In this document: positions 23,478 to 31,262 of the stretch, piece after piece
How the letters are laid out: each line of letters begins with the position of its first letter
Numbering within the stretch: the stretch's first letter is position 1
DNA from: a virus
Virus record (IMG/VR): IMGVR_UViG_3300034012_000625
Location: 1-64,000 of that record
Reading direction: 5' to 3' (one strand)
Length of the DNA: 64,000 bases
Made by a program: the position numbers and the translations under genes
The notes under the pieces: generated by a model
Seen by the model: the letters and a program-made list of their open reading frames with translations, nothing else
Told to the model about the DNA's origin: nothing
The model's database searches: none

Positions 23478-23569
23478 GTAACTATCCGTTAGGCATGGTG
23501 TTGTTTGTAATTGGTTTAGCTTGCTGGTGTTTCTTTATGGGTTATTTGTATGGGAGGAACAGTGGCTAA
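23474..23569 (+). CDS. 31-residue membrane peptide
   Basis: MSNYPLGMVLFVIGLACWCF followed by FMGYLYGRNSG: one transmembrane helix. The ATG overlaps the previous stop and its 3' end contains the ribosome binding site of the next gene. The function is unknown. Confidence 0.6.
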   Translation: MSNYPLGMVLFVIGLACWCFFMGYLYGRNSG

Positions 23570-23759
23570 GTTACCTTACACAATCACGATCTGCCCAGAC
23601 GAGCCAAACCCTAAGCAGTTCACCGCGATGACGCCACAGTTGATCAACGCTATGCGATTTGGTTACGACATGACGATTGATCAGCGGCAGCAAATGTACC
23701 CCTCAGCACCGCAGGGTATAACGCAGATCAATAATCACAAGGAGAAGAACAGTGGATGA
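23562..23759 (+). CDS. hypothetical protein, GTG start
   Basis: A 65-residue protein (V/MAKLPYTITICPDEPNPKQF ... DMTIDQRQQMYPSAPQGITQ). GGGAGG lies directly upstream of GTG at 23562; an ATG at 23550 is in frame but would use a worse site. No family was recognised. Confidence 0.6.
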   Translation: MAKLPYTITICPDEPNPKQFTAMTPQLINAMRFGYDMTIDQRQQMYPSAPQGITQINNHKEKNSG

Positions 23760-24105
23760 GGATAAAGCAGAAGTAATGCCAAATATAGATTACATATATT
23801 CGGCTGTGATAGCGGACAGTGAGGCACTGGAAGAGGCGAAGATGACGTTGGAGATCATTAAGAAAACTGATCCGGGCGTTTACGATGAGATGATTAACGA
23901 CACGCTTTCTTTGATTCGCAAAGCGTTGAGCAGTTCTATCCTTAGTGTTGTCGATAGGATGGTTAAAGTAGAGGTAGAAGCGGAGCGCGAGGCGTGTGCG
24001 AAGGTGGCTGAAGAGATGGGCAACATAGACGGAAACATGAACAAGACATGGCGCAACGGATGCTTTGACGTTGCGTTCGCTATCCGCGAGAGAGGCGCGT
24101 CATGA
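23752..24105 (+). CDS. ERExxCA-motif protein, longer form
   Basis: A 117-residue protein starting at GTG with AAGGAG upstream. The first 80 residues are acidic helices, and the end, VEAEREACAKVAEEMGN ... CFDVAFAIRERGAS, repeats the motif of the 23250 gene. It directly precedes and overlaps the first glycosyltransferase. Confidence 0.7.
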   Translation: MDEDKAEVMPNIDYIYSAVIADSEALEEAKMTLEIIKKTDPGVYDEMINDTLSLIRKALSSSILSVVDRMVKVEVEAEREACAKVAEEMGNIDGNMNKTWRNGCFDVAFAIRERGAS

Positions 24106-24866
24106 TTGACGGCAAGCCAACCATCATGATCGGCACCCCTGCGTACGGCGGTGCGATGTTCATGGAGTACGTCGACAGTCTCGTGCGGAACATCAGCTTC
24201 CTAGAAAGCAAAGGGATCAAGACGCGCTGGCAGTTCATGAACAAAGAAGCGCTGATTACCCGTGCGCGCAATGAGATAGCCAGATACTTCTTGGATGAAA
24301 CGCGGGATGACTATCTGATGTTCATCGACGCTGACATCTGGTTCCCGACCGACGGTATCTATCGGCTGCTCCAGCATGAGAAGGATGTGGTGTGCGGGAT
24401 CTATCCCAAGAAGTTCATGTTCTGGGATCGTATCCGGCAGGCTGCTCTGCGCGGCGAAAAGGATATCGAGAAGTTCGGCTGCTCGTATGTGCTGAATGCG
24501 GTGGATGATCAGGGTGATCCTGACGCAGTACCGCTCGGACCCGACGGCCTGGTAGAAGTACTGCACGGCGGCACAGGATTCATGATGATCCACAGGAACG
24601 TACTGAAAGCCATGCGCTTCAAAGTACCCACCTACCGCACGTCATTGATACAGGATAACGGACAGTTTCTCGCCCCACTCACCCGAGAGTTCTTCGGCAC
24701 CAGCATCACAGAGCTAGGATTGCTGTTGTCAGAGGACTATCACTTCTGCGAGTTGTGGAAGAAGGAGGGCGGTAAAATTTATGCAGACCCCACGATTGAG
24801 TTACGCCACGTAGGCCAGCACGTCTACGCAGGGGATCTTATGCGCGCGGGGCGCAACAACACATAG
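24102..24866 (+). CDS. GT-A-type glycosyltransferase, copy 1
   Basis: A 254-residue protein. It has IMIGTPAYGGAMF at the nucleotide-binding start, DDYLMFIDADIWFP (near 66, the D-x-D metal motif), VVCGIYPKKF (near 98), HGGTGFMMIHRNV (near 150) and LSEDYHFCELWKK (near 212). It is a paralogue of 29265-30029 with all these motifs in the same order. It probably transfers a sugar from a nucleotide donor. No signal peptide is seen, so it is cytoplasmic or peripheral to the inner membrane. Confidence 0.8.
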   Translation: MIDGKPTIMIGTPAYGGAMFMEYVDSLVRNISFLESKGIKTRWQFMNKEALITRARNEIARYFLDETRDDYLMFIDADIWFPTDGIYRLLQHEKDVVCGIYPKKFMFWDRIRQAALRGEKDIEKFGCSYVLNAVDDQGDPDAVPLGPDGLVEVLHGGTGFMMIHRNVLKAMRFKVPTYRTSLIQDNGQFLAPLTREFFGTSITELGLLLSEDYHFCELWKKEGGKIYADPTIELRHVGQHVYAGDLMRAGRNNT

Positions 24867-24875
24867 GAGGAAGCA

Positions 24876-25118
24876 ATGCTAAGAGATGGACAATTCGTCA
24901 AAGAGCCGCCACCAAAGATTGGCAGCCACTACGTGCCGCAGTTCTACCAGACAGTGCAGGACACCAACCGGATCATCGAGCAGGAAAGCCGGTGGCAGGC
25001 GTTCTACCGCAAGAACATTTCCAGCTTTGATGTTGGCGCAATCATGATTCTGATCTACGTAGCGCTGGCGGTTGTGATCACGACTCTGCGTGAGTTGTTT
25101 CACTTCATCTTTGGATGA
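24876..25118 (+). CDS. small membrane protein
   Basis: An 80-residue protein: a soluble N-terminus (about 50 residues, FYQTVQDTNRIIEQESRWQ) and one C-terminal transmembrane helix (VGAIMILIYVALAVVITTL). AGGAGGAAG precedes the ATG. The function is unknown. Confidence 0.7.
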   Translation: MLRDGQFVKEPPPKIGSHYVPQFYQTVQDTNRIIEQESRWQAFYRKNISSFDVGAIMILIYVALAVVITTLRELFHFIFG

Positions 25119-25315
25119 CCCGCAAGTTATTTGAGATGGCAAATCTGGCGGCAGAAGATGAGCAGTTGATCTATGCCCCAGATTCTGCGGCCATGTCTTG
25201 GATGCGCAAGTTCTCCAAGATGGTAGTGGCAACAGAACGTGAGCGCTGCGCTCGACTGTGTGAAGAGGCCGGACACAAAGACATAGCAGCAACTATACGC
25301 AAGGGGGAGGAGTGA
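25115..25315 (+). CDS. small ERExxCA-motif protein
   Basis: A 66-residue protein: MTRKLFEMANLAAEDEQLIY, then MVVATERERCARLCEEAGHK and AATIRKGEE. It is the third clear member of this set in the operon and overlaps the gene before it by four bases. Confidence 0.7.
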   Translation: MTRKLFEMANLAAEDEQLIYAPDSAAMSWMRKFSKMVVATERERCARLCEEAGHKDIAATIRKGEE

Positions 25316-25343
25316 ACAACTATCCGCGAGAGGGGGGTGCGCC

Positions 25344-25508
25344 ATGAGCAACTTTATTGCTGGCGTTCTTTGGTGTCTGTTTGCGCCAATAAGTTGGTTA
25401 TGCAGGTTGTGTAAACACCCATTCAGGACGCAGTGGGAAGAGAGAAGCGTAGGTTTGTATGACCATTGCGAGGTGTGCGGAACCTTAGTTAAACAGGAGA
25501 ACACATGA
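25344..25508 (+). CDS. 54-residue cysteine-containing protein
   Basis: MSNFIAGVLWCLFAPISWLC begins with a hydrophobic helix, followed by RLCKH and a final DHCEVCG, giving two C-x2-C/H pairs that could bind zinc. GAGGGGGG is the ribosome binding site. It overlaps the next gene by four bases. Confidence 0.6.
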   Translation: MSNFIAGVLWCLFAPISWLCRLCKHPFRTQWEERSVGLYDHCEVCGTLVKQENT

Positions 25509-25705
25509 CCAAAGAAGAAGCATGGCTTATGTGGATGAAAGAATCCAATCGCTACGTCGAATACGATTGGGACACGATCAAGAAGTCCTCGCACTGGCAA
25601 GCGTTCTCCCGTGGTTGGGATGCGGCAGCAATCAATGTTAACGGCTGGGACGGTGCCTACAAGATGGGCATGGAAGCAGGCAAAGAAATGGAGAAGAACA
25701 CTTGA
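25505..25705 (+). CDS. hypothetical protein
   Basis: A 66-residue protein (MTKEEAWLMWMKESNRYVEY ... SHWQAFSRGWDAAAIN). A short helical protein of a type common in phage accessory regions. It overlaps the TTG start of the fucosyltransferase gene. Confidence 0.65.
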   Translation: MTKEEAWLMWMKESNRYVEYDWDTIKKSSHWQAFSRGWDAAAINVNGWDGAYKMGMEAGKEMEKNT

Positions 25706-26646
25706 AAGTCGCCGTACACAATCACTACGAGTTCATCACCCGCGACGGCTACCTGTTCAAGAACGAGAACAGCGATGTCGGCCACAACCTGCTACGCCCG
25801 TGGGTAGAGTTGTACAAGTTGTGCCAAGCCAACGGCATAGAACTCTACACGCTTGACCAGGTTGATCCGGCAGAGCTGGACTTCGTGATCTACATGGATC
25901 GCCCACAGGTAGAGCCTGAGATCGGCAACGCCAAGAAGGCGCTGATCTTGTACGAACCAGACCTGATCCTGCCGCAGAACTGGGATACCGCGTATCACGA
26001 TCAGTTCGCAAAAGTACTGACGTGGGATGACCGGCTGGTCGGGCGTGGCAACTACGTCAAGCACAACTTCACCGTGGACTGGAGCAGCAGGCTGAACACC
26101 GAGATCCACAGATCGGAGTTCGAACGCCGCAAGTTACTGACGCTGATGCAGACGGCCAAGAACAGCCAGCAACTACACAGCCTGTACCCCAAGCGGATAG
26201 AAGCCATCTTCTGGTTCCAGCAGAACGCCATGTTCGAGTTTGATCTTTACGGCAGAGGCTGGGATATCAAGACCTTCTTCTGCGCCAAGGGTACGACGAA
26301 CAACAAGCTGGCTACGCTGCACAACTACCGCTTTGCCCTGACGTTTGAGAACTGCGACAACGCGGTCGGCTATATCAGCGAGAAGATCCTGGACGCCTTC
26401 ATGGCCGGCATCGTCCCTGTGTACTGGGGCGCACCCAACATCCATGACCACATCCCGCGCGAGTGCTTCATTGACATGACGGACTTCGGCAGCTGGGAGG
26501 AGTTGTACGGCTTCCTGCGTGGCGTGGACTACCACCGCTACTGTGAGTATCTGGAGAACATCGACGCGTTCATCCGGTCAGACAAGAAGTTCAGCAACGA
26601 GCATGAGATCAAACAACTGTACCGACTGATCGAGGAGAACAAATGA
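25702..26646 (+). CDS. GT10-type alpha-1,3/4-fucosyltransferase-like enzyme
   Basis: A 314-residue protein. The donor-binding half has [35 protein letters not shown] (about 213-247), the CAZy GT10 signature (FENS ... Y-x-T-E-K-L ... A-x2-A-G-x-V-P-V-x-x-G), then [22 protein letters not shown]. The N-terminal half binds the acceptor. It starts with TTG overlapping the previous stop. It is followed directly by the two genes that make GDP-L-fucose, its expected donor, so substrate and enzyme are produced from one message. Confidence 0.87.
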   Translation: MKVAVHNHYEFITRDGYLFKNENSDVGHNLLRPWVELYKLCQANGIELYTLDQVDPAELDFVIYMDRPQVEPEIGNAKKALILYEPDLILPQNWDTAYHDQFAKVLTWDDRLVGRGNYVKHNFTVDWSSRLNTEIHRSEFERRKLLTLMQTAKNSQQLHSLYPKRIEAIFWFQQNAMFEFDLYGRGWDIKTFFCAKGTTNNKLATLHNYRFALTFENCDNAVGYISEKILDAFMAGIVPVYWGAPNIHDHIPRECFIDMTDFGSWEELYGFLRGVDYHRYCEYLENIDAFIRSDKKFSNEHEIKQLYRLIEENK

Positions 26647-27632
26647 AGGCACTGATCACAGGCGTGACCGGACAAGACGGTTCATACCTAGCAGAGCTGT
26701 TGTTGGAAAAGGGATACGAGGTACACGGCATCAAGCGCCGTTGCTCCAACCTGAACACCGAACGGGTGGATCATCTCTTTGGCAATCCCAACTTCCACCT
26801 GCACTACGGTGACATGACCGACGGCAGCAACCTTGCTCACTTGGTCAAGAAGATCAAGCCCACAGAGATATACAACCTTGCAGCCCAGAGCCATGTGGCT
26901 GTCAGCTTCGAGCAGCCTGAGTACACCGCCAACGCTGATGCCGTGGGTACTCTGCGTTTACTGGAAGCGGCACTCTGGGAGGAGGCCAAGTTCTACCAAG
27001 CATCTACCAGCGAGATGTTTGGCGCTAGTCCTGCGCCACAGGATGAGCAAACGCCGTTCTATCCGCGCAGTCCGTACGGTGCAGCCAAGCTGTACGCCCA
27101 CTGGATCACGGTCAACTACCGCGAGGCCTACGGTATGTACGCCTGCTCGGGCATCCTGTTCAACCACGAATCCCCACGCCGTGGCGAAACATTCGTCACC
27201 CGCAAGATCGTGCAGGGTCTAGTCAGGATCAAACGCGGCCAGCAAGACAGGTTGTTGCTGGGTAACTTGGACGCTCGCAGAGACTGGGGTCACGCCAAGG
27301 ATTACGTCCGCGCCATGTGGCTGATGCTTCAGCAGGACGAGCCAGAGGACTTTGTGATTGCCACCGGCTACACATGGACGGTCAGACACTTTGTGAAAGC
27401 GGTCGCTGCCAGACTATGCATGAACCTAGTCTGGAGCGGCAAGGGCGCAAATGAAACCGCAAGCTGGCAGGGCAAGGCGGTAGTGGCTATTGATGCCAAA
27501 TACCTGCGGCCGGCAGAAGTGGACACCCTGTGCGGAGATGCCACCAAGGCGAAAGAGAAACTAGGCTGGGTGCCTGAGTACACATTTGACCAACTGGTAG
27601 ACGAGATGGTGGAGGCTGAACTTGAAAGGTAA
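26643..27632 (+). CDS. gmd: GDP-mannose 4,6-dehydratase
   Basis: A 329-residue short-chain dehydrogenase-type enzyme that turns GDP-mannose into GDP-4-keto-6-deoxymannose. The NADP-binding start is [20 protein letters not shown], and the active-site Y-x3-K is in [12 protein letters not shown] (near 141). Family blocks [35 protein letters not shown] and [15 protein letters not shown] are intact. Its stop lies 11 bases inside the next gene, GDP-fucose synthase. Confidence 0.97.
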   Translation: MKALITGVTGQDGSYLAELLLEKGYEVHGIKRRCSNLNTERVDHLFGNPNFHLHYGDMTDGSNLAHLVKKIKPTEIYNLAAQSHVAVSFEQPEYTANADAVGTLRLLEAALWEEAKFYQASTSEMFGASPAPQDEQTPFYPRSPYGAAKLYAHWITVNYREAYGMYACSGILFNHESPRRGETFVTRKIVQGLVRIKRGQQDRLLLGNLDARRDWGHAKDYVRAMWLMLQQDEPEDFVIATGYTWTVRHFVKAVAARLCMNLVWSGKGANETASWQGKAVVAIDAKYLRPAEVDTLCGDATKAKEKLGWVPEYTFDQLVDEMVEAELER

Positions 27633-28542
27633 AAAGATCATGGTGCTGGGTCACAAGGGTATGGTGGGTAGCGCCATATCCAGGTTGCTCAAGCACAAGA
27701 AGTATGAAGTGCTGACGGTGGATGCTGACCTACGCAACCCGCCGGAAAACCTGTATGCAGACAAGCCAGACTACGTGTTCATCTGTGCAGCCAAGGTCGG
27801 CGGCATCATGGCCAACAGCACGTACCCTGTGGACTTCCTGTACGACAACACGGCCATAGCATTCAACGCTATTCACCAAGCACATGAGGCTGGCATCCAG
27901 AACCTGATGTTCTTGGGATCAAGCTGCATCTATCCCAAACACGCGCCGCAGCCAATCAAGGAAGAGCATCTGCTGACAGGCCCGCTTGAGCCTACGAATG
28001 AAGCCTATGCCATCGCCAAGATCGCAGGCATCAAGCTGTGCGAGGCGTACCGCAAGCAGTACAAGCGCAACTACGTGGCCGTCATGCCAACCAATCTCTA
28101 CGGCATCGGTGATAAGTACGACTTGCAGAACAGCCATGTCTTGCCGGCGCTGATCTACAAAGCGTATCAGGCCAAGCAGAACAACGAACGCACGATGACT
28201 GTCTGGGGTACAGGCAAGGTCATGCGCGAGTTCATGTTTGCCGATGACCTGGCAGATGCCTGCGTGTTCCTGATGGAGAAGGGCTACGACGGCGGGCTGA
28301 TCAATATCGGCACAGGCAAGGACGTGACTATCCGCGAGGTAGCAGACTTGATTTGCCGTACCGTTCAGTTCAAGGGCGAGCTGACGTTCGACAACTCCAA
28401 GCCTGACGGCACACCACGCAAACTGCTCGATGTATCCAAGTTGCACAAGCTAGGTTGGAAGGCCAAGACTTCTTTGGCAGATGGCATCAATGAAACGTAC
28501 AAAGACTTTCTGCGTAGACATATCATGAGGGCTAGCCTATGA
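27622..28542 (+). CDS. fcl: GDP-L-fucose synthase
   Basis: A 306-residue epimerase/reductase converting GDP-4-keto-6-deoxymannose to GDP-L-fucose with NADPH. The Rossmann motif [10 protein letters not shown] (near 10), [27 protein letters not shown] and the catalytic Y-x3-K in [17 protein letters not shown] (near 135) are intact. The start is TTG at 27622 with GGAGG 7 bases upstream. It completes the fucose donor pathway with gmd. Confidence 0.96.
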   Translation: MKGKKIMVLGHKGMVGSAISRLLKHKKYEVLTVDADLRNPPENLYADKPDYVFICAAKVGGIMANSTYPVDFLYDNTAIAFNAIHQAHEAGIQNLMFLGSSCIYPKHAPQPIKEEHLLTGPLEPTNEAYAIAKIAGIKLCEAYRKQYKRNYVAVMPTNLYGIGDKYDLQNSHVLPALIYKAYQAKQNNERTMTVWGTGKVMREFMFADDLADACVFLMEKGYDGGLINIGTGKDVTIREVADLICRTVQFKGELTFDNSKPDGTPRKLLDVSKLHKLGWKAKTSLADGINETYKDFLRRHIMRASL

Positions 28543-29255
28543 GTCTGTCTGTCGCAGTAGTCACCAGCACCCAAGGCAGAGACACCCTGACACGGTGTAT
28601 CGAAAGCGTCCACAACCAAACCTATAAAGCTACCCATTATGTATTTGCACATGGCAAAGAGTATTCCAACAAAGTCCAGTCTCTGGTATCGCCTGACACG
28701 GTCGCCGTTTACCTACCTTGCGCTAATGGTGGCGGTGGTCTTGCTATGGCTCCTGTATTTGCTGCTAGCCCCTATCTCGTCAACGAAGACGTTATCTTCT
28801 ACCTCGACGATGACAACTTCTACGATCCAGACCATATCGAATCCCTCGTCACGCTGATAGAACAGCATGACTTGGGCTGGGCGTACAGCCTGCGCAAGAT
28901 CGTAGACAACAGCGGCAACTATCTGTTCGATGACAACTGCGAGTCGCTAGGCTGCCAGCCTAATGCCAGCGGTCATTACCTCGTGGACAACTCTTGCTAC
29001 GCGGTCAGGGCAGATGTTGCCCGCAAGCACAGCCATGCTTGGTATGTCCCGGTAGTGTCAGACAGATCGTTCCAAGCTTCATTAATGCAGGCCAAGGTTC
29101 GCTGCGGCACCAGCGGCAAGCACAGCGTCAGTTACAGACTATCCCATGACGGGTCAGGAGGCATGAGCAAGGAGGCATTCATCGACAACAACAACTTTAT
29201 GCGTAGCAAGTTCACAGACTTCCCGTGGACGAAGCGGCAGATCTTTAACTACTAG
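28539..29255 (+). CDS. GT2-like glycosyltransferase
   Basis: A 238-residue protein: SVAVVTSTQGRDTLTRCIESVHNQTY is a GT-A/GT2 start, and VIFYLDDDNFYDPDHIESLV (near 88) holds the D-x-D metal site. It is short for GT2 and lacks a membrane anchor. It overlaps fcl by four bases. Confidence 0.82.
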   Translation: MSLSVAVVTSTQGRDTLTRCIESVHNQTYKATHYVFAHGKEYSNKVQSLVSPDTVAVYLPCANGGGGLAMAPVFAASPYLVNEDVIFYLDDDNFYDPDHIESLVTLIEQHDLGWAYSLRKIVDNSGNYLFDDNCESLGCQPNASGHYLVDNSCYAVRADVARKHSHAWYVPVVSDRSFQASLMQAKVRCGTSGKHSVSYRLSHDGSGGMSKEAFIDNNNFMRSKFTDFPWTKRQIFNY

Positions 29256-29264
29256 GAGAACTAG

Positions 29265-30029
29265 ATGGCAAAACTCTATATTGCAACACCGATGTACGGC
29301 GGTCAGTGCTTCGGCTATTTCGCCCAGTCTGTCATGACCTTGCAGAACAACCTGCGAGACAACCGCGTGGACATGGCCTGTAGCTTCCTGTTCAACGAGT
29401 CCCTGATCCAGCGCGCGCGTAACGCACTGGTCCACGGGTTCCTGAAGACAGACTTCACCCACATGATGTTCATCGACGCAGACATCCACTTCAATCCTGC
29501 CGATGTCCTGCCTATGTTGCTAGCCGACAAGCCGGTGATCTGCGGTATCTATCCCAAGAAAGAGATCAACTGGAATCAAGTCCACGCAGCAGCAGTAGCC
29601 GGCGTTCCTCCGCAAGACCTGCGCAAGTACAGCGGCTCCTTCGTGGTCAACCTGATCGACTACCAGAACGAGCAGCGCGTAGAACTGGATAAGCCGGTAG
29701 AGATCTGGAACGGTGGTACTGGCTTCATGATGATCAAGCGTGAGGTGTTCGAGCAGCTAAAAGATCATGTGCCGTCGTACATCAATGACACCAATGATCT
29801 GGGTGGCAACATTGGCAACGAGCGTATCCATGAGTTCTTTGCCACCAGCATCGAGCCATTGGGTGAGCGTCTGCTGTCTGAGGATTACCACTTCTGCAAG
29901 ATCTGGCGTGACAAGTGCGGCGGCTCCGTCTGGGCAGCACCATGGGCGCAGCTCTCACATATCGGTACCCACAAGTTCGACGGCATCCTGACAGAGAAGC
30001 CACAACCCCCTCAATCTCAAGAGGTGTAA
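29265..30029 (+). CDS. GT-A-type glycosyltransferase, copy 2
   Basis: A 254-residue paralogue of 24102-24866: LYIATPMYGGQCF, HMMFIDADIHFNP (D-x-D), VICGIYPKKE, WNGGTGFMMIKREV and LSEDYHFCKIWRD are in the same order and spacing. It ends in a proline/glutamine tail. AGGAG precedes the ATG. The next gene starts at the base after its stop codon. Confidence 0.82.
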   Translation: MAKLYIATPMYGGQCFGYFAQSVMTLQNNLRDNRVDMACSFLFNESLIQRARNALVHGFLKTDFTHMMFIDADIHFNPADVLPMLLADKPVICGIYPKKEINWNQVHAAAVAGVPPQDLRKYSGSFVVNLIDYQNEQRVELDKPVEIWNGGTGFMMIKREVFEQLKDHVPSYINDTNDLGGNIGNERIHEFFATSIEPLGERLLSEDYHFCKIWRDKCGGSVWAAPWAQLSHIGTHKFDGILTEKPQPPQSQEV

Positions 30030-31262
30030 ATGTTCATACCAGGCCAGACTTACATTCCTGCCTCCGGCCAAGTGGTCGGGGACAGGGAGAAGGAGCTGAT
30101 GCACGAAGCTGTTGACCGTGGTTGGTTGACAGCCGGTGCGTTCAATCGGCAACTGGAAGAAGGGCTGACCAAGTTCTTGGGGTGCAAGGCCGTACGCACC
30201 ACAAGTTCTGGCAGTTCTGCCAACCTGATCGCCTTCTCTGCGTTGACTAGCCCCTCTCTGGGCAAGCGGGCAATCCAGAAGGGCGACGAGGTCATCAGCG
30301 TTGCCTGCGGGTTTCCTACGACGATCGCGCCTATCGTGCAGTTCGGCGCTATCCCTGTGTTCTTGGATGTGAACAGCACCCTGAACATAGATACCAGGAT
30401 GCTGGAGCAGGCCATCACGGCAAAGACCAAAGCCATCATGATTGCCCACACGCTGGGCAACCCGTTCAACATCGACGTAATCATGGACGTGGCAGACAGG
30501 TACAACCTGTGGGTCATCGAGGATACCTGTGACGCACTGGGCGCCCGCTGGCGTAATCAGTACGTCGGCACGTTTGGTGATCTGGCCACGCTGTCGTTCT
30601 TCCCTGCGCACCACATCACTACTGGCGAAGGCGGTGCTGTCATTATCAACAACACCAAACTCGGCCGGCTGGTGGAGTCCTTCCGTGATTGGGGCAGGGA
30701 CTGCTGGTGCGAGCCTGGACAGAACAACACCTGCAAGCGGCGGTTCGATCAGAAGTTTGGCGAACTACCCTACGGCTATGACCACAAGTACGTGTACACC
30801 CATCTGGGCTACAACCTGCGGATCACAGAGATGCAGGCCGCCTGTGGTGTTGCACAGCTGGAGAAGCTGCACCAGTTCATCTCTGCCCGGAAGTCTAACT
30901 ACGGCTTCTTGAAAGAACGGTTAGGTGGATACGAAGAGTTCTGGTTGCCGGCGGTCTACACAGACGCACAGCCTAGCTGGTTCGGCTTTCCCATCACGCT
31001 ATCTCCCACGGCCAAGTTCACACGGGATGCACTGACAAAGTATCTTGAGAGCAAGCAGATTGGGTGCAGGTTGCTGTTCGCAGGCAACGCTACCAAGCAG
31101 CCTTTCATGAAGGGTCAGAAGTATGCCGTCAAAGGAATACTGGAGAACACCGACTACGTCATGAACTGCACCTTCTGGCTAGGTGTACAACCGGCACTGA
31201 CGGAGGAGATGTTGACCTACGTCTGTGACCAGATAGATGCGTTTATGCAGGAGAACACATGA
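30030..31262 (+). CDS. rfbH: E1/RfbH-type nucleotide-sugar 3-dehydrase (iron-sulfur, PMP-dependent)
   Basis: A 410-residue member of the DegT/DnrJ/EryC1/StrS fold. In CDP-6-deoxy-4-hexulose 3-dehydrase (E1) the aminotransferase Lys is a His, and a 2Fe-2S cluster is held by C-X57-C-X1-C-X7-C. Here EDTCDALG (about 169) is followed exactly 57 residues later by CWC and 7 residues later by Cys (in NNTCKRR), and SFFPAHHITTGEGGA has His where Lys would be. It removes the 3-OH of a 4-keto-6-deoxyhexose with the help of a reductase. The 3' end overlaps the TPP enzyme by four bases. E1 itself works on a CDP-sugar; the donor here is unproven. Confidence 0.94.
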   Translation: MFIPGQTYIPASGQVVGDREKELMHEAVDRGWLTAGAFNRQLEEGLTKFLGCKAVRTTSSGSSANLIAFSALTSPSLGKRAIQKGDEVISVACGFPTTIAPIVQFGAIPVFLDVNSTLNIDTRMLEQAITAKTKAIMIAHTLGNPFNIDVIMDVADRYNLWVIEDTCDALGARWRNQYVGTFGDLATLSFFPAHHITTGEGGAVIINNTKLGRLVESFRDWGRDCWCEPGQNNTCKRRFDQKFGELPYGYDHKYVYTHLGYNLRITEMQAACGVAQLEKLHQFISARKSNYGFLKERLGGYEEFWLPAVYTDAQPSWFGFPITLSPTAKFTRDALTKYLESKQIGCRLLFAGNATKQPFMKGQKYAVKGILENTDYVMNCTFWLGVQPALTEEMLTYVCDQIDAFMQENT

